Of a stretch of DNA of 64,000 bases, positions 17,198 to 25,356 are shown piece by piece. Below the pieces are notes generated by a model. That model made no database searches, was not told the origin of the DNA, and worked only from the letters and a program-made list of their open reading frames with translations. Origin of the DNA: JALORV01 sp035498175 (GTDB lineage Bacteria; Pseudomonadota; Gammaproteobacteria; Burkholderiales; Burkholderiaceae_F); assembly GCA_035498175.1 (NCBI GenBank), contig DATKAJ010000031.1, positions 1 to 64,000 on the forward strand, in the 5' to 3' direction. The position numbers and the translations under genes are program-made. Within the stretch, counting starts at the first letter, position 1. Every line of letters starts with the position of its first letter.

Positions 17198-18003
17198 GCG
17201 CGGAAACCGTAAACGCAACGACCGACTCGACCTGGGCGCCGCCGCGGCTGTCATGGCGCTTCATTCCGGTGTGGCGGCGCAACTTTCTCGTCTGGCAGAA
17301 GCTCTTCGTCGAACGCCTGCTGACCAACGTCGTCGAGCCGTTGCTGACGATCGCTGCGTTCGGCTACGGCCTCGGCAGCCTGCTGCCGCAGGTCGACGGG
17401 GTCAGCTACCTGCAGTTTCTTGCGAGCGGCTCGATCGCGATGAGCGTGATGTACTCGGCGAAGTTCGAGTCGCTCTGGGGCGCGTTCTCGCGCATGCACG
17501 TGCAGAAGACCTGGGATGCGATCCTGCATACACCGCTGGCGGTCGACGACCTGCTCCTCGGCGAGATGATCTGGGCCGCGAGCAAGGCCACATTCACGGC
17601 CTTCTGCATCCTGGTGATGATCTGGCTGCTCGGCATCGCGCGCGAACCGCTGTCGGTGCTGGTATTGCCCTGCGCTTTCTTCATCGCACTCGTGTTTTCG
17701 GCGATGGCGCTGATCGTCAACGCCGTGGCCCGCAGCTACGACCTGCTGTCCAACTACTTCACCGTGGTCGTCATGCCGCTGGTGTTCCTGTCAGGCGTGT
17801 ACTTTCCGCTCACACAACTGCCGGACTGGCTGCGCACTCCGGCCGAGTGGCTGCCGGTGACGGCTGCGGTGAACCTGGTGCGACCCCTGGCTTTGGGGCG
17901 CTGGCCCGTCGAGCCGGCGCGCGATCTGCTGCTGCTGGCGGCCTGGGGCGCGGTGTGCTTCGCGCTTGCGCTCGGACTGACGCGCCGCCGCCTGCTGAAA
18001 TGA
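17194..18003 (+). CDS. ABC-2 type permease, NodJ-like
   Basis: The membrane partner of the preceding ATPase. The 269-residue product has about six hydrophobic segments and an ABC-2 membrane signature (VVMPLVFLSGVYFPLTQLPDWLR, near residues 190-212). Its ATG overlaps the ATPase stop (ATGA), and its own stop overlaps cutA. This points to a translationally coupled operon. Substrate unknown. Confidence 0.87.
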   Translation: MSAETVNATTDSTWAPPRLSWRFIPVWRRNFLVWQKLFVERLLTNVVEPLLTIAAFGYGLGSLLPQVDGVSYLQFLASGSIAMSVMYSAKFESLWGAFSRMHVQKTWDAILHTPLAVDDLLLGEMIWAASKATFTAFCILVMIWLLGIAREPLSVLVLPCAFFIALVFSAMALIVNAVARSYDLLSNYFTVVVMPLVFLSGVYFPLTQLPDWLRTPAEWLPVTAAVNLVRPLALGRWPVEPARDLLLLAAWGAVCFALALGLTRRRLLK

Positions 18004-18335
18004 ACGGCGACGTGCTCATCGTGCTGACGAACTGCCCGGACAGCGACGTGGCAGATCGCATCGCGCGCACCCTGGTCGAGCAGAATCTGGCGGCCTGCGT
18101 CAACCGGCTGCCGGCCGTGCACTCGATCTACCGCTGGCGCGGCGCAATGGAGGAGGCAGATGAACTGCCGCTCTTGATCAAGACGACGACAGCGCGCTAT
18201 GCCGAGGTCGAGCACACCATCCGCGCGCTGCATCCGTATGAGGTCCCGGAGATCGTTGCCTGGCCGGTGACGGCGGGCCTGCCTGAATATCTCGCCTGGG
18301 TCGCCGACGAAACGCGGCGCCCGATCCGCGCGTGA
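18000..18335 (+). CDS. cutA: Divalent-cation tolerance protein CutA
   Basis: CutA is a small trimeric ferredoxin-like protein linked to copper tolerance, with an unclear molecular role. The 111-residue product has the family's LAACVNRLPAVHSIYRWRG and HPYEVPEIVAWPV blocks. I place the start at 18000, overlapping the upstream permease stop. The stop in turn overlaps the hslR start (GTGA). Confidence 0.92.
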   Translation: MNGDVLIVLTNCPDSDVADRIARTLVEQNLAACVNRLPAVHSIYRWRGAMEEADELPLLIKTTTARYAEVEHTIRALHPYEVPEIVAWPVTAGLPEYLAWVADETRRPIRA

Positions 18336-18745
18336 CCGGGGCGCGCAACATGGTCCGCATCGACAAATGGCTGTGGGCGGCGCGCTTCTTCAAGACGCGT
18401 TCGCTCGCCGCACAGGCCGTCGAGCGGGGTCGCGTCCGAGTTGACGACCGCAGCATCAAGCCGGCGCGTGGCCTGTGTCCGGGCGAAACATTGTTGATCG
18501 AGCGCGGTGAGGAGCGGATCGAACTTGTCGTCTGTGCGCTGTCAGAAATCCGCGGCCCGGCGCCGGTGGCGCAGCGCCTTTATGCAGAGGCGCCGGCCAG
18601 CCGCGAGCGACGTGCGCGGCTGGCCGAGTCGCGGCGTCTCGCGTGCGAACCGGCCTTAACTCTCCGTGGACGGCCGACGAAGCGCGACGCGCGCCGACTG
18701 AAGCGTTGGCTCGACCCGGCGGTCGAGGTTGATCAGGACTCCTGA
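18332..18745 (+). CDS. hslR: S4-domain protein, Hsp15 (HslR)
   Basis: Hsp15 rescues stalled 50S subunits that carry peptidyl-tRNA after heat shock. The 137-residue product starts with an S4 domain (RIDKWLWAARFFKTRSLA) and has the family's basic C-terminal region (GRPTKRDARRLKRW). The start could be the GTG at 18332, overlapping the cutA stop, or the ATG at 18350. It is the last gene of the plus-strand run and is convergent with corA. Confidence 0.88.
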   Translation: MTGARNMVRIDKWLWAARFFKTRSLAAQAVERGRVRVDDRSIKPARGLCPGETLLIERGEERIELVVCALSEIRGPAPVAQRLYAEAPASRERRARLAESRRLACEPALTLRGRPTKRDARRLKRWLDPAVEVDQDS

Positions 18746-18750
18746 CGCGC

Positions 18751-19848
18751 TCAGCGCAGCCAGCGCGGCGGGCGGGGCGTGCGCGGGCGTTCGAGAATGC
18801 GCCGTGCCCAGAAGTACAGCAGCATCACGATCACGATCGCCGCCATTGTGGCTATCGTCCACCAGAAGCCGTCGAGCTCCGCGAGCAGCGGCATGTGGTG
18901 GAAGTTCATGCCGAAGATGCCGCTGATCAGCGTGAGCGGCGCGAAGATGGCAGCAATCGCCGTCAGCTTGCGGACGATCTCGTTGGTCTGGTGGGTGTTG
19001 GCAGAGAAGTGCAGCTGCACCGCCGATTCCGCCGATGCTTCCAGCCGCTGGGCGTGGTGTAGGACGCGATGGATGTGTTCGAGCACGTCGTTGAGGCGGA
19101 CCAGATAGGCGTCGTTCACGTTCGCGTCCGGCGTGTCCTCGAGGTAGGAATCGCGCAGTTCGGTCAGCGCATCGTGCTGCCCCTCGCACAGATGTTCGAG
19201 CTTGCGCAACTCGATTCGCGCCTCGAGCAGCGCCGACCAGTTGTTGAAGGGCCGGCGCGGGTCGAGCAGGTCGCGCTGCCAGCGATCGAGACGGTCCGAA
19301 AGCGGTTCGCGCAGCTCGAGGTAGCGGTCCACCATGCCATTGAGCATGCGCAGCATCAGTTCGCCAGGGGACTTCGGCAGGCGTGAACGTTCCGACGCGT
19401 CGGCCCGTACTTTCGGGTCAAGCAGGCGTTGGCGCAGCAACTCCATGGTCTTGCTGGTGTCCTGGCGCACTGTCACCAGCAGGCGTTCGAAGAGGAAGAA
19501 CGTGATCGGCCGGGTGACGATCTCCTGCAGCATTCGCCGCTTGTCTGCCGTCCCCGATTTTTCCTCAAGCGGTCGCACTTCGCCGACCGCCAGTTTGCGG
19601 AACACCAGCATGTCGTAGGTGCTGGTGCTGTCGAAGTAGGAGGGGTGCTGCAGGTTGGCCGCATCCTGCAGGTGCAGTTCGTCGATCCTCGCGCCGACGA
19701 CGCGCTGGACCGCGTCGCGCAGCCCTTCCGGGTTGGACTGGGCTTCGTCGTGCAGCACGTCGAGCCACAGGAAACCTTCTGCCGGCAGGCCGCCCGGTTC
19801 CGCGGCCAGCTCGGCCGCACGCTGTGCGCCGACCTCGATCCACTTCAC
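18751..19848 (-). CDS. corA: CorA-family magnesium/cobalt transporter
   Basis: CorA proteins form pentameric divalent-cation channels in the inner membrane. The 365-residue product has a long soluble cytoplasmic N-terminal part with coiled helices. Two C-terminal membrane segments follow, with the hallmark GMN motif (IFGMNF, about residue 316) at the end of the first. The C-terminal tail is basic. ZntB is a possible alternative within the family. hemB lies 10 bases upstream on the same strand. Confidence 0.9.
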   Translation of the reverse strand: MKWIEVGAQRAAELAAEPGGLPAEGFLWLDVLHDEAQSNPEGLRDAVQRVVGARIDELHLQDAANLQHPSYFDSTSTYDMLVFRKLAVGEVRPLEEKSGTADKRRMLQEIVTRPITFFLFERLLVTVRQDTSKTMELLRQRLLDPKVRADASERSRLPKSPGELMLRMLNGMVDRYLELREPLSDRLDRWQRDLLDPRRPFNNWSALLEARIELRKLEHLCEGQHDALTELRDSYLEDTPDANVNDAYLVRLNDVLEHIHRVLHHAQRLEASAESAVQLHFSANTHQTNEIVRKLTAIAAIFAPLTLISGIFGMNFHHMPLLAELDGFWWTIATMAAIVIVMLLYFWARRILERPRTPRPPRWLR

Positions 19849-19858
19849 ACTGCAGCCC

Positions 19859-20866
19859 TCAGCGTTCCGACTTGAGCCAGCGCGCTACTGGCAAGGCGAA
19901 GTACGTCAGCACGCCGTCGGCGCCCGCCCGCTTGAACCCGAGCAGCGATTCCATGACCACCTTCTTCTCGTCGAGCCAGCCATTGGCCGCGGCCGCCTTC
20001 AGCATCGAATACTCGCCGCTAACCTGGTACACGAACGTCGGCGCCCGGAAGGTGTCCTTCACACGGCGCACAATGTCCAGGTAGGGCATGCCGGGCTTGA
20101 CCATCACCATGTCCGCGCCCTCGGCGAGATCGAGGCCGACTTCCCACAACGCCTCGTCGGTGTTCGCAGGGTCCATCTGGTAAACCATCTTGTTCGACTT
20201 GCCGAGATTGGCCGTCGATCCCACCGCGTCGCGGAACGGGCCGTAGAACGCGCTCGCATACTTGGCCGCGTACGCCATGATGCGTGTGTGGATGTGCCCG
20301 GCCTGCTCGAGCGCCTGACGGATCGCGCCGATGCGCCCGTCCATCATGTCGCTGGGCGCGACGATGTCGACGCCGGCTGCTGCCTGCATCAGCGCCTGTC
20401 GGACCAGCACCGCGACCGACTCGTCGTTGAGCACGTAGCCGTCGTCGTCGATCAGTCCGTCTTGGCCATGCGTCGTATAAGGATCGAGCGCGACATCGGT
20501 CAGTACACCGAGTCCCGGAAAGCGCTGCTTCAGCGCCGCGACCGCGCGGGGTACTAGGCCTGAAGGATTAGTGGCTTCGGCTCCGTCTGCCGATTTCAGA
20601 CTGCCTTCGATGACCGGAAACAGTGCCATGACCGGGATGCCGAGCTGCACGCATTCCTCGGCGACCGGCATCAGCTCGTCGATCGACACGCGTTCGATCC
20701 CGGGCATCGACGCGACCGCTTCGCGCCGGCGCTGGCCGTCGAGGATGAATACGGGGTAAATCAGGTCATTGGCCGTCAGCACGTTTTCGCGCATGAGCCG
20801 GCGGGAAAAGTCGTCGCGGCGCATGCGGCGCATGCGCACGGCGGGGAACTGACCAAGGATGTGCAT
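19859..20866 (-). CDS. hemB: Delta-aminolevulinic acid dehydratase (porphobilinogen synthase)
   Basis: HemB condenses two 5-aminolevulinate molecules to porphobilinogen in haem synthesis. I take the ATG at 20866 (MHILGQFPAVRMRRMRR; 335 residues) over an upstream TTG. The Schiff-base lysines sit in MAYAAKYASAFYGPFRDA and MVKPGMPYLD. The usual zinc-cysteine cluster is replaced by DVALDPYTTHGQDG, which suggests a magnesium-type enzyme like that of Pseudomonas. A tandem direct repeat lies just upstream of the start. Confidence 0.97.
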   Translation of the reverse strand: MHILGQFPAVRMRRMRRDDFSRRLMRENVLTANDLIYPVFILDGQRRREAVASMPGIERVSIDELMPVAEECVQLGIPVMALFPVIEGSLKSADGAEATNPSGLVPRAVAALKQRFPGLGVLTDVALDPYTTHGQDGLIDDDGYVLNDESVAVLVRQALMQAAAGVDIVAPSDMMDGRIGAIRQALEQAGHIHTRIMAYAAKYASAFYGPFRDAVGSTANLGKSNKMVYQMDPANTDEALWEVGLDLAEGADMVMVKPGMPYLDIVRRVKDTFRAPTFVYQVSGEYSMLKAAAANGWLDEKKVVMESLLGFKRAGADGVLTYFALPVARWLKSER

Positions 20867-20887
20867 GAGGGGAAGTCCCAACTCGAA

Positions 20888-20910
20888 GTCCGCTATCGGG
20901 TCCGCTATCG
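20888..20910. repeat. Tandem 11-bp direct repeat upstream of hemB
   Basis: GTCCGCTATCG occurs twice (20888-20898 and 20900-20910) with a 12-base period, about 22 bases before the hemB start on the minus strand. It could be a regulator binding site in the hemB promoter region. No known motif is recognised. Confidence 0.5.
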
Positions 20911-20982
20911 TGACCGAAGATGATGGTGATCCGTCGTCTCCCGCTTGACCTCCCTGAGCGGGCGCCCATCAAAGGCGTTACT

Positions 20983-21010
20983 GCCCCGGAACTTTCCGGG
21001 GCATTTTTTT
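20983..21010 (+). terminator. Orphan plus-strand intrinsic terminator
   Basis: GCCCCGGA (20983-20990) and TCCGGGGC (20995-21002) form an 8-bp stem with an ACTT loop, followed by ATTTTTTT. Both neighbours (hemB, engB) are on the minus strand, for which the U-tract is on the wrong side. A second hairpin, CCCGCT/AGCGGG (20940-20962), lies just upstream. Together they resemble the 3' part of a small RNA transcribed on plus. Confidence 0.65.
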
Positions 21011-21039
21011 CGCCGGCCATGATACGGCCGGCCGGGCGT

Positions 21040-21666
21040 TCAGGAGAAAAGCCAGCGTGTCAGCGCTTCGGCGAGTTCCTCGACGCCCTCACGTTTGAGC
21101 GCCGAAAACAGCTGCGCGCTGGCGCGCGGCCCGATCGCCGCCGCGCGCTTGCGCGCGATCGCTAGGGCACCCCGCCGGTCGGCCGTGCCGAGCTGGTCGG
21201 CCTTGTTGAGCAGGAAGTGCAGCAGGCATCCGCGGCGATCGATGAACTGCAGCAGGGCTTCGTCACCCGGCATGAACGGCCGTCTCGCGTCCATCACCAG
21301 GACGATACCGATCAGTGACTGGCGATTGCCGACGTAGCCGCCCACGAGCGTGTCCCACGTTGCACGTTGACCCGCGTCGGCGCGCGCATAGCCATAGCCG
21401 GGAAGATCGACCAGCGCGCCGCGATCGACGCGCACGCCACTCGTGTCCTTCTCGCTCAAGGTGAAGAAATTCAGCAGCTGGGTGCGGCCCGGCGTCTTGC
21501 TTGCAAAGGCGAGCTGACGCTGCTGGGTCAGCACGTTGATGACGGTCGACTTGCCCGCGTTCGAGCGGCCGGCAAAGGCGATTTCCGGGAGCCCGGGGGG
21601 AGCGATGGCGCCGAGGTCCGCCACCGAAGTCGCGAAGCGCGCAGAGTGAAACAGCGACAGGGACAC
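21040..21666 (-). CDS. engB: Ribosome biogenesis GTPase EngB (YihA/YsxC)
   Basis: EngB is an essential GTPase in 50S maturation. I choose the GTG at 21666 (MSLSLFHSARFATSV; 208 residues) because it matches the family start. The open frame extends upstream to 21786 without similarity. G1 is GRSNAGKST, G3 DLPGYGYA and G4 NKAD. It is divergent from the cytochrome gene. Confidence 0.93.
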   Translation of the reverse strand: MSLSLFHSARFATSVADLGAIAPPGLPEIAFAGRSNAGKSTVINVLTQQRQLAFASKTPGRTQLLNFFTLSEKDTSGVRVDRGALVDLPGYGYARADAGQRATWDTLVGGYVGNRQSLIGIVLVMDARRPFMPGDEALLQFIDRRGCLLHFLLNKADQLGTADRRGALAIARKRAAAIGPRASAQLFSALKREGVEELAEALTRWLFS

Positions 21667-21808
21667 GGTCGAGACGGGACGGGAGTTCGGTAGAATACGC
21701 GGCTTTGCAGAGCGGCCCAGCCGGAGTAGAGGGGCGTCCGGCGGCGCCCGCGGAGGTCCCTCCGCCGCGCAGTGGCCGGCTCGCACTCAAAACCACTTAG
21801 GGCGAGTG

Positions 21809-22462
21809 ATGAGAATTTCGATGTGGCTTCGTTGCGGGGTCATGCCCCTGGCGCTCGGCGCATGGGTGGCGACAGTCCTGGCTGAGGCCCCGGCCACCCC
21901 GAAGGCCGACGCGGCGAAGGGCCAGCAGATCGCGAGCCAGGTCTGCTCGACCTGCCACGCAGCTGACGGCAACTCCACGATCCCTGGCAATCCGAAGCTG
22001 GCGCAGCAGCACTCCGCCTATCTGGTCAAGCAGCTTACGGATTACACCGTGCGCAACGGCGAGCAGAAGCCCGCGCGCGAGAACCCGATCATGAACGGCA
22101 TCGCACCCAGCCTGTCGGAGCAGGACCGCCGCGACGTGGCTGCCTGGTTCTCCGGTCAGGAGCAGAAGCCCGGAACAGCCCGCAACAAGGACACGCTCGA
22201 ACTCGGTCAGCGCATCTTTCGCGCCGGCCTGCCCGAAAAGGCGCTGCCTGCGTGTTCTGGATGCCATAACCCGACCGGCGCGGGCATCCCGAACCAGTAT
22301 CCGCGACTCGGTGGCCAGCACGCGGAGTACGTCGAGGCCACGCTGAAAGCGTTCCGTGACGGCACCCGCCGCAACAACGTCCCGATGCAACAGATCGCCG
22401 CGCGCCTGTCGGACGCCGAGATGCGCGCGGTCGCTGACTACATTCAGGGCCTGCGGCGCTAG
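21809..22462 (+). CDS. Dihaem cytochrome c4-like protein
   Basis: A periplasmic electron carrier. The 217-residue product has an N-terminal signal peptide (about residues 1-26) and two cytochrome c domains, each with a CxxCH haem site (CSTCH and CSGCH), each domain also with a distal methionine candidate. The ATG at 21809 follows AGGGCGAG; a GTG one codon earlier is also possible. A TAGAAT -10-like box sits at 21691-21696 and a GCGGAG/CTCCGC hairpin in the leader. The likely partner is a terminal oxidase or nitrite reductase outside the window. Confidence 0.9.
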   Translation: MRISMWLRCGVMPLALGAWVATVLAEAPATPKADAAKGQQIASQVCSTCHAADGNSTIPGNPKLAQQHSAYLVKQLTDYTVRNGEQKPARENPIMNGIAPSLSEQDRRDVAAWFSGQEQKPGTARNKDTLELGQRIFRAGLPEKALPACSGCHNPTGAGIPNQYPRLGGQHAEYVEATLKAFRDGTRRNNVPMQQIAARLSDAEMRAVADYIQGLRR

Positions 22463-22486
22463 CGATCCAGGCCGCGCGCCCCCGAC

Positions 22487-23521
22487 CTAGTCGAACACCT
22501 CGTTCACCTGCTGCGAGACACGCACAAAGCTCGTGCGCTTGGAAAATTCCTTGAGCCGACGCGCGCCGACGTAGGTGCACGCCGAGCGGACGCCGCCGAG
22601 GATTTCCTGCGCGGTGTTGGCCACTGGCCCGCGATAGGGCACCAGGACCTCCTTGCCCTCGGCCGCGCGGTAGCCGGCGACGCCGCCGGAGTAGCGCTCC
22701 ATCGCCGCCTTGCTGCTCATGCCATAGAAGCGCTTGTAACTCGAGCCACCGCGCTCGACGCGCTCTCCGCCCGACTCGTCATGGCCTGCGAACATGCCGC
22801 CCAGCATGACGAAGTCGGCCCCGCCGCCGAAGGCCTTCGCGACGTCGCCCGGAGTCGTGCACCCGCCATCGGCGCAGATGAATCCCGACAGGCCATGCGC
22901 GGCGTCCGCGCATTCGATCACCGCTGAGAGCTGCGGATAGCCGACGCCTGTCATCTTGCGTGTCGTGCAGACAGACCCGGGGCCGATGCCTACCTTGACG
23001 ATGTCCGCGCCGGACAGGATGAGCTCTTCGGTCATCTCGCCGGTGACGACGTTGCCCGCCATGATCACCAGCTTCGGGTACTGCGTCCGGATCCGGGTCA
23101 CGAAGGTGACGAAGTTCTCGTGGTAGCCGTTGGCGACATCGATGCATACGTATTCGAGGGCGTCGCCGGCAGCGTCCATGACGCGCCCGAACTTGTCCTC
23201 GTCCGCCTTCGTAATGCCCATCGAGTAGAACGCCGCGGACTTGCGCTGCAGCGAGCGGAAGAACGCGACGCAGTCCTCGACGCTGTAGTGCTTGTGCAAG
23301 GCGGTCGACAACCGGAACACGTCGAGGGCTCGCGCCATTTCGAAGGTTCCCGTCGTATCCATGTTGGATGCAATGACCGGAATGCCGTGATACTTCACGC
23401 CGGCGTGGCGGAACGCGAACTCGCGTGTGATGTCCACATCAGACCGGGAGGTCAGGGTGGACCGCTTGGGCCGGATCAGGACGTCCTTGAAATCCAGCTT
23501 GACCTGGTATTCGATGTGCAT
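22487..23521 (-). CDS. guaC: GMP reductase
   Basis: GuaC converts GMP to IMP with NADPH, which recycles guanine nucleotides. The 344-residue TIM-barrel product has the catalytic cysteine in GPGSVCTTRKMTGVGYPQ (near residue 185) and the IMPDH/GMPR-family Gly-rich loops. It lacks the CBS domains of IMP dehydrogenase, and the GMPR-type SSKAAMERYSGG segment supports GuaC. It is divergent from msrP. Confidence 0.94.
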   Translation of the reverse strand: MHIEYQVKLDFKDVLIRPKRSTLTSRSDVDITREFAFRHAGVKYHGIPVIASNMDTTGTFEMARALDVFRLSTALHKHYSVEDCVAFFRSLQRKSAAFYSMGITKADEDKFGRVMDAAGDALEYVCIDVANGYHENFVTFVTRIRTQYPKLVIMAGNVVTGEMTEELILSGADIVKVGIGPGSVCTTRKMTGVGYPQLSAVIECADAAHGLSGFICADGGCTTPGDVAKAFGGGADFVMLGGMFAGHDESGGERVERGGSSYKRFYGMSSKAAMERYSGGVAGYRAAEGKEVLVPYRGPVANTAQEILGGVRSACTYVGARRLKEFSKRTSFVRVSQQVNEVFD

Positions 23522-23656
23522 GGCGCTTCCGGGGCAATATCGCGATCGAGTCTAGCCGCGCGAAACCGGCCTTAGCTCTGGCGGCAATGGCCTCACCTTC
23601 GTGAGGGTGTAAGGAATGCGCGCGTGCCGCGACTGTAGGCCATTCGAGGACACCAC

Positions 23657-24604
23657 ATGATCTGGAAATCACCGGCGCCCATCGCGCCCTCCGAGATCAC
23701 CGACGAGCGCAATTTCCGCCAGCGGCGGCGCACGCTGCAGGCGGGCGCCGCCGCAGCGGTTGCCGCTGCGCTGCCCGCACGCGGGTCGGCACAGCTGGCG
23801 ACAAGCCTTGCCGCGCGTCCCGGCAACTTCTCGACGATGGAACGACCGACGCCGGCGAATCTCGTTACCTCGTACTGCAACTTCTACGAGTTCGGCACCG
23901 ACAAGGACGATCCGCCGCGTCGGGCGCCGAAGCTGCTGCGCACGCGTCCATGGACAGTCCGGGTCGAAGGCGAGGTCAGGGCGCCGCGGACCTTCGACAT
24001 TGAAGACCTGCTGAAACTGGCACCGCTCGAGGAGCGCGTTTATCGGCTGCGTTGCGTCGAAGGCTGGTCGGCGGTCGTCCCCTGGATCGGCTACCCGCTC
24101 GCCGAACTGATCCGGCGGGCCGAGCCCACCGGCAACGCGCGGTTCGTGGAATTCACCACGCTGGCCGATCCGAAGCAGATGCCGGGACTCGGCTACCCGG
24201 TGCTCGACTGGCCCTACAAGGAGGCGTTGCGCCTCGACGAAGCAAAGCATCCGCTGGCGCTGCTCACCTTCGGCATGTACGGGCAGGTCCTACCGGCGCA
24301 GGACGGCGCGCCGCTGCGCATCGTCGTGCCGTGGAAGTACGGCTTCAAGAGCGCCAAGTCGATCGTTCGCATCCGCTTCACGGAGAAGCAGCCGGCTACC
24401 GCCTGGCAGACCGCCAACCCCGGCGAATACGGCTTCTATTCGAACGTGAATCCTGAGCGCGATCATCCGCGCTGGAGCCAGAAGACCGAGCGCCGGCTCG
24501 GCGAGGACATCTTCAGCCGGCGACGGCCGACGCTGATGTTCAACGGCTACGCCGAACAGGTCGCGAGCCTTTACACCGGCATGGATCTGATGAAGCTTTA
24601 CTGA
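23657..24604 (+). CDS. msrP: Methionine sulfoxide reductase catalytic subunit MsrP
   Basis: MsrP is a periplasmic molybdopterin enzyme that repairs oxidised methionines. The 315-residue product has the molybdenum-ligand Cys133 in LRCVEGWS. The N-terminus carries a Tat-type signal (RRRTLQAG then an Ala-rich stretch), with Thr where the consensus has Phe. MsrQ follows after 17 bases. Export would depend on the Tat system, of which tatA and tatB lie at the end of this window. Confidence 0.95.
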   Translation: MIWKSPAPIAPSEITDERNFRQRRRTLQAGAAAAVAAALPARGSAQLATSLAARPGNFSTMERPTPANLVTSYCNFYEFGTDKDDPPRRAPKLLRTRPWTVRVEGEVRAPRTFDIEDLLKLAPLEERVYRLRCVEGWSAVVPWIGYPLAELIRRAEPTGNARFVEFTTLADPKQMPGLGYPVLDWPYKEALRLDEAKHPLALLTFGMYGQVLPAQDGAPLRIVVPWKYGFKSAKSIVRIRFTEKQPATAWQTANPGEYGFYSNVNPERDHPRWSQKTERRLGEDIFSRRRPTLMFNGYAEQVASLYTGMDLMKLY

Positions 24605-24621
24605 GCCTTCAACATTGCGGG

Positions 24622-25356
24622 ATGTCTGCCGTTCAGTCCCCTGTGGCCTCGTTCTCCGGCCTCGCGAACCTGACGCCGCGGAGGCTCGGCATCGTGCGCG
24701 CGCTCGTGTTTGGATTGGCACTGGTGCCGCTGCTGGTACTCGCGCAGCGCATCCTGACCGGCGGACTCGGGGCCAACCCGGTCGAGGCCATTCTGCGGTT
24801 CCTTGGCACCTGGACCCTGGTGCTGCTGCTGGTCACGCTCGGCGTGACACCGTTGCGCTGGCTGACGGGGTGGAACTGGCTGGTGCGACTGCGCCGGATG
24901 CTCGGCCTGTACGCGGCGTTCTACGCGACGTTGCACATCACGGCGTTCGTCTGGCTCGATCACTGGTTCGATCTGGCCGCGATCACCGCCGACGTCGCAA
25001 AGCGACCCTATCTGACGCTGGGCTTCTTCGCCTATCTGCTGATGATCCCGCTCGTGCTGACCTCGACGAACGCGATGGTGCGGCGCCTCGGTGGTCGCAA
25101 CTGGCAACGCCTGCACCGGCTCGTCTATCTGATCGGCATCCTTGGTGTCGCGCACTACTGGTTCCACAAGATCGCGAAGAACGACTTTGTCCCCCCGGCG
25201 CAGTACGCGGCGGTGCTGGCGCTGCTGCTGGGTGCGCGGGTCTTCCACGCGTGGTCCGCCCGCCGCGACCTGGCGCGGCGCTCCGCCGGGGCTCAGGGCA
25301 GGATCGACTCGCCTGCAAACAGCTCGGCGATCGTTTCGCGCCGGCGCACCTCGTAA
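24622..25356 (+). CDS. msrQ: Haem-binding membrane subunit MsrQ
   Basis: MsrQ is the b-type haem inner-membrane protein that passes electrons to MsrP. The 244-residue product has about six membrane segments with candidate haem histidines in ATLHITAF and RLHRLVYLIGILGVAHYWFH. The last 21 codons overlap the convergent lysA 3' end by 64 bases; the final 20 or so residues are probably not part of the conserved fold. Confidence 0.92.
   Translation: MSAVQSPVASFSGLANLTPRRLGIVRALVFGLALVPLLVLAQRILTGGLGANPVEAILRFLGTWTLVLLLVTLGVTPLRWLTGWNWLVRLRRMLGLYAAFYATLHITAFVWLDHWFDLAAITADVAKRPYLTLGFFAYLLMIPLVLTSTNAMVRRLGGRNWQRLHRLVYLIGILGVAHYWFHKIAKNDFVPPAQYAAVLALLLGARVFHAWSARRDLARRSAGAQGRIDSPANSSAIVSRRRTS

Noticed and set aside
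20867..20881. TTG start for hemB five codons upstream
   Set aside because: The ATG at 20866 gives the expected N-terminus and neither has a strong ribosome binding site.
21012..21032. GCCGGCC/GGCCGGC stem after engB as its terminator
   Set aside because: On the minus strand it is followed by A, not T, so it is not an intrinsic terminator.
23580..23656. CCTCAC-CTTC-GTGAGG hairpin upstream of guaC and msrP as a purine riboswitch
   Set aside because: It is a simple 6-bp stem; no riboswitch core or three-way junction is visible.
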